Positions 17,615-26,564 of a stretch of 48,367 bases of DNA are shown one piece after another. The position numbers were made by a program, and so were the translations under genes. Each line of letters begins with the position of its first letter. Position 1 is the stretch's first letter. Origin of the DNA: Candidatus Dadabacteria bacterium (GTDB lineage Bacteria > Desulfobacterota_D > UBA1144 > Nemesobacterales > Nemesobacteraceae); assembly GCA_022819805.1 (NCBI GenBank), contig JAJEGO010000045.1, positions 1 through 48,367 of the forward strand, in the 5' to 3' direction. The notes under the pieces were generated by a model that had not been told where the DNA came from, made no database searches, and was given only the letters and a program-made list of their open reading frames with translations.

Positions 17615-19018
17615 TCAGGCATTGCGGGATCTTGTATAGTCAATTGCCCTGGCGAGGCGTAGCGCCACGGCATCTTTGCCCAGTATCTCGACAACGTCAA
17701 AGATTCCTGGACTCTTCGTCGAACCGGTAAGCGCGACCCTCGCAGGCTGAGCTATCTTCCCAAGTCCAAGACCCGTGCGCTCCATTACGCGTTCAAAACC
17801 CCCGTGAATATTGTCATGAGAAAAATCCTCGATACCAGAGAGCTCCTCCGCCAGAAGCTCGAAAATCTCGCCGTTTTGCTCCACCAGAAATTTCTGCGCC
17901 GCCTTTTCGTCGTATTCAAAATCGTCGGTGAAAAAGTAAAGAGACTGATCCACGATTCCGTTCAGAGTCTCCGAGCGCTCGCGCATCTGCGCAACTATTC
18001 TGCGAAGCCGCTCAGGGGACGGCTCGGGAAGTCCTCTCTGCACAATAATGGGAACCACCCCTTCCGATATCTGCTCCTCGGACAGATCCCTCAAGTATCT
18101 TCCGTTAAGCCAGAGGAATTTCTGGGAATCAAATACCGAGGGAGATTTCCCGATGCCTTTCAAGCTGAATTTCTCAACAAGTTCCTCTGTTGTGAAAATC
18201 TCCTGGTCCCCGAAAGACCATCCCAGTCTCACCAGATAGTTAAGCACCGCCTCGGGAAGATATCCACGCAGTCGGTACTCCGTAACGGATTCCGCGCCGT
18301 GGCGTTTTGAGAGTTTTTTTCCGTCAGCGCCGAGTATCATCGGAACATGGGCAAGCTTCGGCTTCCCAAGACCCAGTGCCTCAGCTATCAGTATCTGCCT
18401 CGGGGCGTTTATTATGTGATCGTCTCCCCTTATGACGTGAGATATCTCCATCCGCGCGTCATCGACGGCCGCGGCGAAATTATAGGTCGGAAACCCGTCG
18501 GCTTTCAGTATCACGAAGTCTTCTATTTCCGAGGAGTCAAAAACTATCCCGCCGCGGACCAGATCCTCAACGTGGATTTTTTCTCCAGGGGACACAGAAA
18601 GCCTTACGGCGTAAGGTTTCCCGGGGGCCGCCCCGAGCTGGGACCACTCCCTCCTGTATCTGAAGACCTCTCCTCTCTCTTTAGCTTCCTCTCTCCTACG
18701 CCCGAGTTCCTCGGCGGTAACGTAGCACCTGTACGCCTTTTCCTCGTCAATGAGCCTCTCGGCAAGCTGACTGTAAGCGTCAAGCCGCTCGGACTGCCGA
18801 ACAACCTCTCCTTGCCACTTAAGCCCCAGCCACTCAAGCGATTCAATGATCTGCCGTTCGAATTTCTCCTCGGAACGCGCGCGATCGGTATCCTCAATCC
18901 TGAGCAGAAAATCTCCGCCAAGACTTGCGGAAAAAAGCCAGTTGAAAATGGCGGTGCGTGCCGCCCCCACATGAAGAGCACCCGTTGGGCTGGGAGCGAA
19001 TCTTGTTACGATCTTCAC
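17615..19018 (-). CDS. gltX: Glutamyl-tRNA synthetase
   Basis: Likely GTG start VKIVTRFAPSPTGALHVGAARTAIFNWLF (HIGH-like) and KKLSKRHGAESV (KMSKS-like); the annotated 85-aa upstream extension is not conserved in character. Confidence 0.95.
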   Translation of the reverse strand: MKIVTRFAPSPTGALHVGAARTAIFNWLFSASLGGDFLLRIEDTDRARSEEKFERQIIESLEWLGLKWQGEVVRQSERLDAYSQLAERLIDEEKAYRCYVTAEELGRRREEAKERGEVFRYRREWSQLGAAPGKPYAVRLSVSPGEKIHVEDLVRGGIVFDSSEIEDFVILKADGFPTYNFAAAVDDARMEISHVIRGDDHIINAPRQILIAEALGLGKPKLAHVPMILGADGKKLSKRHGAESVTEYRLRGYLPEAVLNYLVRLGWSFGDQEIFTTEELVEKFSLKGIGKSPSVFDSQKFLWLNGRYLRDLSEEQISEGVVPIIVQRGLPEPSPERLRRIVAQMRERSETLNGIVDQSLYFFTDDFEYDEKAAQKFLVEQNGEIFELLAEELSGIEDFSHDNIHGGFERVMERTGLGLGKIAQPARVALTGSTKSPGIFDVVEILGKDAVALRLARAIDYTRSRNA

Positions 19019-19110
19019 GAGGACTATTTTACACGCCGAAGCGGCAAAAAAAGAAATGCCGCGCGAAGGGATGGGGGATTCTCCCCGGTTGATCATATAT
19101 AATAACGGCC

Positions 19111-20061
19111 ATGAGGATATGTTCACTTCTTCCAAGTTCAACCGAAATAATATTCGCCCTCGGGCTTGAAGAGCACCTAGTCGGAGTAACCCACGAATGC
19201 GATTACCCGCCCGAGGCGCGCCGCAAACCCGTGGTCGTAAACAGCATTCTCGATGAAAAGGAAAAGCTCTCAAGCGCGCGCATAGACGAAATCGTAAGCC
19301 GCAGCCGTGCGGAGGGAAAAAGCGTCTACCTGATCGATTCGGAGCGCCTGAGCGAGATGGAACCGGATCTCATCATAACCCAGGGGCTTTGCGACGTCTG
19401 CGCCGTATCAGAGGACGAGGTGACAGAGGTCTGCGAGGTTCTCGGAAACAGTCCCCAAATACTGTCCTTGGAACCCGGCACCATAGGGGAGATAATGGAT
19501 TCAGTACTGCTTCTGGGAGAAGTCACCGGAACCGGGGAGAAGGCTTCGCAGCTCGTAGAGAACCTTCGCAAAAGAATCGAAGCCGTCGAGAAAAAGCTTT
19601 CAGGCGAAAGATACCGCCCGGGGGTTTTCTGCCTTGAGTGGCTTGACCCTCCTTACGCCGCCGGGCACTGGGTGCCGGAGATGGTAAAGATAGCGGGAGG
19701 AGGACCTCTTGTCTCAAGGGAGGGGGAACCTTCGTTTAAGACAACCTGGGATGAGATAGTGGAGTCGTCCCCTGACTACCTGATCATAATGCCCTGCGGG
19801 TTTGATGTAGAAAAAACACTTGACGGGATAGAGGAGGTGACAAGCGGGACAAGGCAATGGCACGCGCTCCGCGCGGTAAAAAAAGGTCACTGCTACATAG
19901 TGGACGCCAATTCCTATTTCAGCAGACCGTCACCCAGGGTGGTTGACGGTATCGAACTGCTTGCGGGAGTAATTCACTCTGATATATTCACGCAACGACC
20001 GAAGGGGAACTCGGTTCTAAACGTGAAAAATCATTTCTATCTGCAGACTTTTCTAGGCTAA
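19111..20061 (+). CDS. BtuF-like cobalamin-binding protein, no evident signal peptide
   Basis: MRICSLLPSSTEIIFALGLEEHLVGVTHECDYPPEARRKPVV; periplasmic-binding-protein class III (PF01497-like) fold motifs. Confidence 0.85.
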   Translation: MRICSLLPSSTEIIFALGLEEHLVGVTHECDYPPEARRKPVVVNSILDEKEKLSSARIDEIVSRSRAEGKSVYLIDSERLSEMEPDLIITQGLCDVCAVSEDEVTEVCEVLGNSPQILSLEPGTIGEIMDSVLLLGEVTGTGEKASQLVENLRKRIEAVEKKLSGERYRPGVFCLEWLDPPYAAGHWVPEMVKIAGGGPLVSREGEPSFKTTWDEIVESSPDYLIIMPCGFDVEKTLDGIEEVTSGTRQWHALRAVKKGHCYIVDANSYFSRPSPRVVDGIELLAGVIHSDIFTQRPKGNSVLNVKNHFYLQTFLG

Positions 20062-20063
20062 GA

Positions 20064-20318
20064 TCATTGCGGAGCCTGGAAGGGATCCGCGTCGCCAGAA
20101 GCAGCACCCGAATCCGAGGGAGCCGCTGCACCAGCTTCCTGCGGTGCCGCCTGAGCGGACTGGAAAGGATCCGCATCGCCTTGGGGCTCCTGAGGTTCAG
20201 GCGGAGCGGGCGGTTCGGCAGCCTGCTGCCCCCCTCCTCCTTCGTTTAACATAATGAATCTCCCTATGATAAGAATCACGATAGCTAACAGCACTAACTC
20301 ATTGCCTTGTATAGTCAT
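20064..20318 (-). CDS. Small single-TM protein with Pro/Ala/Gln-rich repeat tail
   Basis: MTIQGNELVLLAIVILIIGRFIMLNEGGGG then low-complexity tail with repeated GDADPFQ. Confidence 0.6.
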   Translation of the reverse strand: MTIQGNELVLLAIVILIIGRFIMLNEGGGGQQAAEPPAPPEPQEPQGDADPFQSAQAAPQEAGAAAPSDSGAASGDADPFQAPQ

Positions 20319-20428
20319 GAAATCTATTTATCCTCCTGATACTCTTTATACTACTATGCAGAACCACGAACCTAAAAGTCCGCAAAAACCTGAATCCTAT
20401 ATTTAATGATACTGATTGACCGAACGAT

Positions 20429-20902
20429 ATGTCAAGGATATTTTCAACGCCTCAAACAGCATACGACACGCTTGAGCAGGATACGGAACTGCAAATAGCG
20501 CTCTCGCAAATCCTCTACGGCTGCGTTCCACACGCAACGGACGAGGTATGCCTGATGATTTTCAAGGAAAACCCGGAAAAAATCGCCGCGATTGCCGACA
20601 CCCGGAAGATATCAACGCGGTTTTTCACAGTGGAGAAGGAGGAGTTCCCGTCGGTCGCCATAGAGATAAGGATAACAACGGGCAGGGATCTCAGGCTTAA
20701 ATACGAGTACTTTTTCCTCACCGAGTCCTCGGAGGAAACCTTCTTTCTCTCTACCTTGGCAAAACTAGGGGAGTACTGCCTTATTTTTCTCTGCGACGAG
20801 ACTCACCATGCGGTCACGGTGCAAATGACCGAAGCCGAAACAGAACCGCTTAATGAGGCTGTCTCCTCAATCAGCGGCGGTTTGACAAAATCAGGGCTTT
20901 AA
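20429..20902 (+). CDS. Hypothetical protein
   Basis: 157-aa ORF in a gap between recognised genes; no family recognised. Confidence 0.55.
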   Translation: MSRIFSTPQTAYDTLEQDTELQIALSQILYGCVPHATDEVCLMIFKENPEKIAAIADTRKISTRFFTVEKEEFPSVAIEIRITTGRDLRLKYEYFFLTESSEETFFLSTLAKLGEYCLIFLCDETHHAVTVQMTEAETEPLNEAVSSISGGLTKSGL

Positions 20903-20941
20903 ACTATCATTGCGCTAACCGCTTCGGAGAGAGATTCTGCA

Positions 20942-21919
20942 TTGAAGTACGTAAAAATCATAGGGACCGGCTCCTCGGTTCCCGAGGCCATACTTTCCAA
21001 CTCAGACCTGGAAAAAATGGTCGATACTTCTGACGAGTGGATCACTTCCAGAACCGGAATTAAGGAACGCAGAATCGCGGATGAAAACACCGCAGCTTCG
21101 GATGTCGCCTATGGGGCCGCCGAAAAAGCCCTCAAAGCTGCCGGCGTAAGCCCGCAGGAACTCGACGTAATCATAGTCGGAACCATAACCCCGGATTTCA
21201 TCTTCCCGTCAACCGGCTGCGTCCTCCAGAGTCGTCTCGGAGCGAAAAAAGCCTACGCCTTCGATCTCATGGCCGGCTGTTCCGGATTTCTCTACACTCT
21301 CCACGTTGCCGAGGGAATAATAAAGTCGGGCGGCGCGGAAAAAATCCTCGCGATAGGCGTGGATGTTCTCTCGAAAGTCACCGACTTCGAGGACCGCTCA
21401 ACCTGCATACTTTTCGGTGACGGGGCGGGCGCCGCGGTTCTCACCGCCTCTGAAGAACCGGGAATTCTCTCATCCATCCTCAATTCGGACGGAAATCACT
21501 GGGATCTTCTCTATGTCCCGGCGGGAGGGTCGAGAACGCCGATTGACGAAGAAGTACTTAAGAGCAGGGAGCAGTACATAAAGATGGAGGGAAACGATGT
21601 TTTCAAAGTCGCAGTCAAGAGCATGGAGTCGGCAACCGCAGATGCTATCGCCAAGGCAAATGTCTCTCCAGAGGACATCGACCTCTTCGTCCCGCACCAG
21701 GCAAACCACAGGATTCTGGAAGCCGTGAGGAAAAGACTCAATTTCCCAGAGGAAAAAGTGTTCGCAAACCTCGACAAATACGGAAACACTTCCGGGGCCT
21801 CCATTCCGCTCGCCCTTGACGAAGCCGTTCGCCAAGGAAAGGTAAAAGAAGGAAATCTGGTGCTGTTCGCGGCTTTCGGAGCCGGTTTCACCTGGGGCGC
21901 CTCAGTGGTAAAACTCTGA
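20942..21919 (+). CDS. fabH: 3-oxoacyl-ACP synthase III
   Basis: TTG start; catalytic Cys in DLMAGCSGFLYTL, VPHQANHRI and NTSGASIPLAL motifs. Confidence 0.95.
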   Translation: MKYVKIIGTGSSVPEAILSNSDLEKMVDTSDEWITSRTGIKERRIADENTAASDVAYGAAEKALKAAGVSPQELDVIIVGTITPDFIFPSTGCVLQSRLGAKKAYAFDLMAGCSGFLYTLHVAEGIIKSGGAEKILAIGVDVLSKVTDFEDRSTCILFGDGAGAAVLTASEEPGILSSILNSDGNHWDLLYVPAGGSRTPIDEEVLKSREQYIKMEGNDVFKVAVKSMESATADAIAKANVSPEDIDLFVPHQANHRILEAVRKRLNFPEEKVFANLDKYGNTSGASIPLALDEAVRQGKVKEGNLVLFAAFGAGFTWGASVVKL

Positions 21920-21989
21920 GGACCTTTCCCAGCCCCGCGACAGGCTTGCCAAATACGCACCTTCTTTTCTTAACGGAAGAACACAGAAC

Positions 21990-22883
21990 ATGACTCTTTC
22001 CTCAATTCCAGAGCTTGCAAACATTGTCCTGCCCGCGTTTCTCGTAATCGCCGCGGGCTTTCTTTTCAGCAGAACAAAAAAAATAGACATCTCCTCAATC
22101 AACGATCTCGTGGTCTACGTGACCACGCCGTGCCTCATAATCTCGTCCCTCTCCGATTTTACGATGGACCCGTCCGTGACGGCAAAGCTGTTTCTCTCGA
22201 TATCGGCGGTCATTTTCGTCACTATCATAATCGGCGGGGCGCTCGCGAAGGCGCTTAGACTTGACTCAAGGGTGTATGTGCCTCCCGTGGTTTTCGCGAA
22301 CACGGGAAACCTAGGACTTCCTCTTTGTCTTTTCGCGTTCGGACAGTATGGGTTCAACATCGCAATACTCTGTGTCGTTTCGACCATGCTGCTTCACTAT
22401 ACGGTGGGAATTCTGATTCTCGGGTCCGGAAAGAATCATCTGCGCGAGATATTCAGGCTTCCCCTGATATACGCCACCGTAGCCGGAATAATCATAAACT
22501 CGGTCGGCTTTCAGATCCCGGTAGTTATCGAAAGGCCCGTAGCCCTTCTCGGGGATATCACCATACCCGCAATGCTCTTCTCGCTCGGATACAAACTCTC
22601 CGAGATGAAGATCTCCAGGCTTTGGCTTTCCTTTTTCTTCGGCTCCGCGAGGATATTTCTCGGCGTAATCCTCGGAGCGCTGTTCGTGAACCTGTTCGGT
22701 CTGAAGGGAGTGGAGGCGAAAGTGGTTATCTTGGAGTGCGCAATGCCTCCGGCGGTTTTTAACTTCGTGCTCGCGGAGAAATACGGCAGGGACTCCGAGA
22801 CGGTCGCGTCAATAATAGTGGCCGGAACGGCGGTTTCCCTTCTGGTTCTTCCGTTCGTTATTTCGTATCTGGTAAACCAGTGA
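21990..22883 (+). CDS. AEC family transporter (auxin efflux carrier-like)
   Basis: 297 aa, about 10 TM; VYVTTPCLIISSLSDF...VFANTGNLGLPLCLFAFGQYGFNIAIL. Confidence 0.9.
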   Translation: MTLSSIPELANIVLPAFLVIAAGFLFSRTKKIDISSINDLVVYVTTPCLIISSLSDFTMDPSVTAKLFLSISAVIFVTIIIGGALAKALRLDSRVYVPPVVFANTGNLGLPLCLFAFGQYGFNIAILCVVSTMLLHYTVGILILGSGKNHLREIFRLPLIYATVAGIIINSVGFQIPVVIERPVALLGDITIPAMLFSLGYKLSEMKISRLWLSFFFGSARIFLGVILGALFVNLFGLKGVEAKVVILECAMPPAVFNFVLAEKYGRDSETVASIIVAGTAVSLLVLPFVISYLVNQ

Positions 22884-22886
22884 GGA

Positions 22887-23129
22887 TCAGCGGGTTATGT
22901 CTCTTAAGGTAAGGCCCTCGTCCCTCAGGTAGGGCATGAGGCCTTTTTTGGTGATCGTTCTTAACGCCCGGGCGGAGATTCTTACCCTCACGTGCCTGTC
23001 TAGCTCGGGAACGTATATTCTTTTCCAGTGCAGGTTCGGATTCTGGCGTCTTTTAACGTGGTTGTTCGCGTGGGAGACGTTGTTTCCGAAAAGGGGTTTT
23101 TTTCCTGTTATAGCGCAACGGCGGGCCAT
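22887..23129 (-). CDS. rpmB: 50S ribosomal protein L28
   Basis: MARRCAITGKKPLFGNNVSHANNHVKRRQNPNLHWKRIYVPE. Confidence 0.95.
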   Translation of the reverse strand: MARRCAITGKKPLFGNNVSHANNHVKRRQNPNLHWKRIYVPELDRHVRVRISARALRTITKKGLMPYLRDEGLTLRDITR

Positions 23130-23144
23130 CGTGATCTCCTCTGA

Positions 23145-23306
23145 CTACTTGGTCTCCTTAAAGACGACGTGCTTTCTTATCACCGGGTCGTACTTTTTCA
23201 ATTCAAGACGGTCCGGAGTATTCATCTTGTTTTTCTTCGTATAGTAGATGTAAGGACTCTCGGTGCTCTTCATCTTGACAAGTACTCTGTTTAACGACTT
23301 TCCCAT
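23145..23306 (-). CDS. rpmG: 50S ribosomal protein L33 (cysteine-free type; absent from ORF track)
   Basis: Hand translation [53 protein letters not shown], 53 aa, typical L33. Confidence 0.94.
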   Translation of the reverse strand: MGKSLNRVLVKMKSTESPYIYYTKKNKMNTPDRLELKKYDPVIRKHVVFKETK

Positions 23307-23386
23307 TGCAACCCCCGAAAAAGTGAATGGTTATTATCCACGAAAAAAAACTGTTTTCAAGAAAAAATTTTAAATTTCTTTAGGGG

Positions 23387-23773
23387 TCAGTGATCGCAGC
23401 AGTATTTCCTGCAAAGCCTGAAATTGCGCACGTGTCCGGAAATCATGATAAAAGCGCCGATAAAAGTAAAGACGTATTCCTGGTAGCCCGTAGCCATAAA
23501 TGCTCCTGCCAGAAGGAAGCCCAGTCCCAGGATTCCCAGCATTATCACGTTGAAATCCCTGTGGCGTCTGCAGCCGAGAAATATGGCTATCACGCTTGCG
23601 GGAATGACCAGAAAGAGCAGCAACTCATGGAAAAACTCTTCAAATATAAATGTCGAACCCAAGACCGGAAACAGTATGAGCGCCACCGGCGTCAGAAGAC
23701 AATGGACGACGCAGATACCCGCAAGGGATATCGAGGTGTAATCGGTGAGCCTCTGAATTCTTAGCGGGTTCAT
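23387..23773 (-). CDS. MerC domain-containing membrane protein
   Basis: 128 aa; SISLAGICVVHCLLTPVALILFPVLG...HELLLFLVIPASVIAIFLGCRRHRD resembles MerC-family proteins. Confidence 0.8.
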   Translation of the reverse strand: MNPLRIQRLTDYTSISLAGICVVHCLLTPVALILFPVLGSTFIFEEFFHELLLFLVIPASVIAIFLGCRRHRDFNVIMLGILGLGFLLAGAFMATGYQEYVFTFIGAFIMISGHVRNFRLCRKYCCDH

Positions 23774-23780
23774 CGTATTG

Positions 23781-24227
23781 TTAAGCTGCCTCCGCGCACT
23801 TCACGCACTGGCCGAAAAGCTGTATGAAATGATCCTTCACGCGAAATCCCTGTTTTTCGACCGAAGAGTAATCAAAATTCTCCACTGGACACTCTGGAAA
23901 ATCGAAAACCCCCTTGCAGTCAACGCACACCATGTGGTGAACGTGCCTCCCTTGGCAAAACGTATAGCCGTAACCGCCGCCGGGGAAATGAAGGCGCTTC
24001 ACGATGCCCAGATCCTCAAACATCTCAAGCGTTCTGTAGATGGTGGCAAGCCCAGTGGCACCGAGCATATCCTTTACCTCTTGGTGTATTTCGCTGACTG
24101 AAAGCGATTTTCCGCTCGTGTGCAGAACATGAACAACTGCAAGGCGCTGCGCGGTGGACTTAAGTCCCTTTTCCCGCAGAACCTCCTTGGCATATGATTC
24201 TTGTGAAGACTCAAAATCTTTTGGCAT
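23781..24227 (-). CDS. fur: Fur-family metalloregulator
   Basis: LREKGLKSTAQRLAVVHVLHTSGKSLSVSEIHQEV...TGLATIYRTLEMFEDLGIVKRLHF...HVHHMVCVDCKGVFDF; C-terminal CVKC. Confidence 0.92.
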   Translation of the reverse strand: MPKDFESSQESYAKEVLREKGLKSTAQRLAVVHVLHTSGKSLSVSEIHQEVKDMLGATGLATIYRTLEMFEDLGIVKRLHFPGGGYGYTFCQGRHVHHMVCVDCKGVFDFPECPVENFDYSSVEKQGFRVKDHFIQLFGQCVKCAEAA

Positions 24228-24240
24228 GGCAATACCTAAA

Positions 24241-24255
24241 TGAGAATAATTTTCA
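24241..24255. promoter_or_regulatory. Fur box
   Basis: TGAGAATAATTTTCA fits the 7-1-7 Fur consensus TGATAATnATTATCA with one mismatch per half. Confidence 0.8.
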
Positions 24256-24264
24256 ATTGACCTT

Positions 24265-24292
24265 ATTCTAATCGGTTATCGCAAACCGTCAA
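24265..24292 (-). promoter_or_regulatory. Sigma70-type promoter of fur
   Basis: Minus strand TTGACG-N16-TAGAAT; predicted start falls about 24258, next to the Fur box. Confidence 0.65.
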
Positions 24293-24428
24293 GAGAAAGA
24301 GTCAGCGTGATTTTCAGGCGTTGCGGGGCTGTTTTTGCAGGCATTGGTGTGTTATAGTGCTGACCATTCGGGTTTCCGTTTCCAGAAACACGATTTCAAA
24401 CCGATACGCAAGGAGGCAGCGATTATTC

Positions 24429-25730
24429 ATGAAAATCCTAACAGCGGTGTTTTTAACCATTTCTCTTGCACTTACAGCTCTTCTCCTGTCCCCGGGGTGC
24501 GGCGGCGGAAATGACGAGCAAGCCGACATCGGCTGTGAAGACGCCTTCTGCATAGGGACGCTTTTTCGAACAAGCGATTCTCCTTCCCCCCTAATAAAGG
24601 CCGCGGAATTCGCAAGGGACGACATTAATAAAGCGGGCGGAAACGTAAAGCTTATCGCCGGAGACGGCGCCACGCCTCTTGCCTCAGCCATGGAACTTCT
24701 GGAAATGGGCGTCAAGGCGATAATCGGACCCGGAACCTCGGCAGGCTCCGTTGAAATTTTTGACTTTCTGGTTGAAAACAGCTTGGTTGCGGTTTCACCT
24801 TCCGCCACCTCGGTCACCCTTACCGAAGACAACCAGGAACTTATCCGGGCGGGGAAAACCCCTTTTTTCTTCAGAACGACCGCCACAGATAATTTCCAGG
24901 CAAAAATCCTTGCACACCAAGCGCAAGGGGAGGTGCTAATAGTCCATCGGGACGACAACTATGGAGAAAAGCTCACGGAACTTATAAACGAAAACCTGCG
25001 TTCACAGAACCGAACCGAAGCGGAGGTCGTAAAGTATGAGCCATACAATTACGATGACACGGATGCGGATGAAAAAGCCCTGTCAGCAATTGCCGATGTC
25101 GAGGCGGTAAGTGGAATCGGCAACGTAGACTCCATAGTTGTGATCGCTTTTAGGGAGGGAGGAAGAATAATAAAAGGCATGCTGGACTCGCAAGTTGTTC
25201 CCTCTGAAGCTCAGTATTACGTCTCCGACGGACTTGCGATTGCGAATCTATATGAATACGTGGACGAAACTGATCCCGGAGTAGTTGCCGGTTTCAAGGC
25301 GGTAAGTCCAACCGGGTTGCCGAACCCCCCGGAAAGAAAACCCGAATTTGAAGCCCGCTTCGACAGGAATGAGTTTCCCTCTCTTCGATTCGCAACCCAC
25401 ATGTACGACGCGGTGGTTGTAGTGGCGCTTGCTTCCTTAAGCGCCGGAAGCACGGACCCTTCCGAATACGTTTCGGAGATAGCGAATGTCACAAGAAAAG
25501 GAAATCAGTGCATAAGTTACGCCGAATGCGCCGCAGCCCTTACTGATGAGACCTCTGCCAACGACGACATTGATTACGAAGGGCTCTCAGGACCAATCAA
25601 GTTTGATGAAAATGGAGACATAGAAGAAGGATTCTACTTAGTCTACACCTACGACTTGGAGGGCAAGCGCGACAAGCGGATTTTCAGCATTCCGGAGTTA
25701 GAAGACGTAACACCCGGCCGGATGCCTTAA
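24429..25730 (+). CDS. LivK-like (Peripla_BP_6) substrate-binding lipoprotein
   Basis: Start MKILTAVFLTISLALTALLLSPGCGGG after AAGGAGG; IGTLFRTSDSPSPLIKAAEFARDDINKAGG; KGNQCISYAECAAAL. Confidence 0.88.
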   Translation: MKILTAVFLTISLALTALLLSPGCGGGNDEQADIGCEDAFCIGTLFRTSDSPSPLIKAAEFARDDINKAGGNVKLIAGDGATPLASAMELLEMGVKAIIGPGTSAGSVEIFDFLVENSLVAVSPSATSVTLTEDNQELIRAGKTPFFFRTTATDNFQAKILAHQAQGEVLIVHRDDNYGEKLTELINENLRSQNRTEAEVVKYEPYNYDDTDADEKALSAIADVEAVSGIGNVDSIVVIAFREGGRIIKGMLDSQVVPSEAQYYVSDGLAIANLYEYVDETDPGVVAGFKAVSPTGLPNPPERKPEFEARFDRNEFPSLRFATHMYDAVVVVALASLSAGSTDPSEYVSEIANVTRKGNQCISYAECAAALTDETSANDDIDYEGLSGPIKFDENGDIEEGFYLVYTYDLEGKRDKRIFSIPELEDVTPGRMP

Positions 25731-25756
25731 AAACCGCTTGGCTGTCGAAGCGGTTT
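25731..25756. terminator. Bidirectional terminator hairpin between convergent genes
   Basis: AAACCGCTT-ggctgtcg-AAGCGGTTT, 9-bp perfect stem. Confidence 0.7.
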
Positions 25757-25767
25757 CGAATAACGGA

Positions 25768-26523
25768 TCATTTAGCTATAATGCCGCCGTCAATCGACAG
25801 CATCGAGCCCGTGTTGAACATGACCTTTTCATCGCAGAGGAACAGAACCGCTTCGGCTATCTCGTACGGATCGGCAAGCCGCCCCATGGGGTGAAGTGAT
25901 TCCATGAACTCCTGGGCCGCATCGGCGTCCTCGGCTCTCTCAAGGTAAGAATCGAACATCGGCGTCCAAACCCCGCCGGGACAGACAGCGTTTACTCTAA
26001 GCCCCTTGTCCGCGTACTCAAGGGCCATACTTCTTGTGAGCTGAACAAGAGCCCCTTTGGATGCCGAGTATGTCGAAAGTCCCGCAAACCCCTTTAACCC
26101 GAGAACAGAAGAATTGTTCACAATAAACCCCCTGCCCGCGGAAATCATGTGAGGAATGGCGTATTTGCACATCATGAACGCGCCCTTCACGTTTATATCG
26201 AACATCTGCTGGAATCTGTCGGTTTCGACTTCGTGAGAGGGACCGGAAAAAATGATGCCCGCGTTGTTAAAAAGGATATCAATCCTTCCGTGCTCGGAAA
26301 GTGCGGTCTCCACGGTGGCCGCGCAGTCACTCTGAACAGAGACATCGCAGACCTTGTACTCTATAGAAAGCCCCTCTTCCTTCCCGCATACCTCTTTTAG
26401 CTTCTCTTCCCTTCTGCCGGCAACAAGAACTCTGGCTCCGTTTCGGGCCAGCAAAAGCGCAGTTGCCTCCCCGATTCCGGTTCCCCCTCCTGTAATAATC
26501 GCAGACCGTCCTTTAAATCTCAT
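25768..26523 (-). CDS. SDR family oxidoreductase
   Basis: AIITGGGTGIGEATALLLARNGARVLVAGR...NNAGI...YSASKGALVQLTRSMALEYADKGLRVNAVCPGGVWTPM. Confidence 0.95.
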   Translation of the reverse strand: MRFKGRSAIITGGGTGIGEATALLLARNGARVLVAGRREEKLKEVCGKEEGLSIEYKVCDVSVQSDCAATVETALSEHGRIDILFNNAGIIFSGPSHEVETDRFQQMFDINVKGAFMMCKYAIPHMISAGRGFIVNNSSVLGLKGFAGLSTYSASKGALVQLTRSMALEYADKGLRVNAVCPGGVWTPMFDSYLERAEDADAAQEFMESLHPMGRLADPYEIAEAVLFLCDEKVMFNTGSMLSIDGGIIAK

Positions 26524-26564
26524 AGAAAACTCCGCAAGAACATCCTTCGTAGCAGATCGGAAAC

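Noticed and set aside
18347-19102. 251-aa plus-strand ORF antisense to gltX
   Set aside because: Opposite the catalytic core of gltX, so constrained by it; no independent evidence.
19019-19273. 85-residue N-terminal extension of gltX in the ORF track
   Set aside because: The conserved start is the GTG before KIVTRFAPSPTG; the extension covers the divergent promoter region and part of the btuF-like gene.
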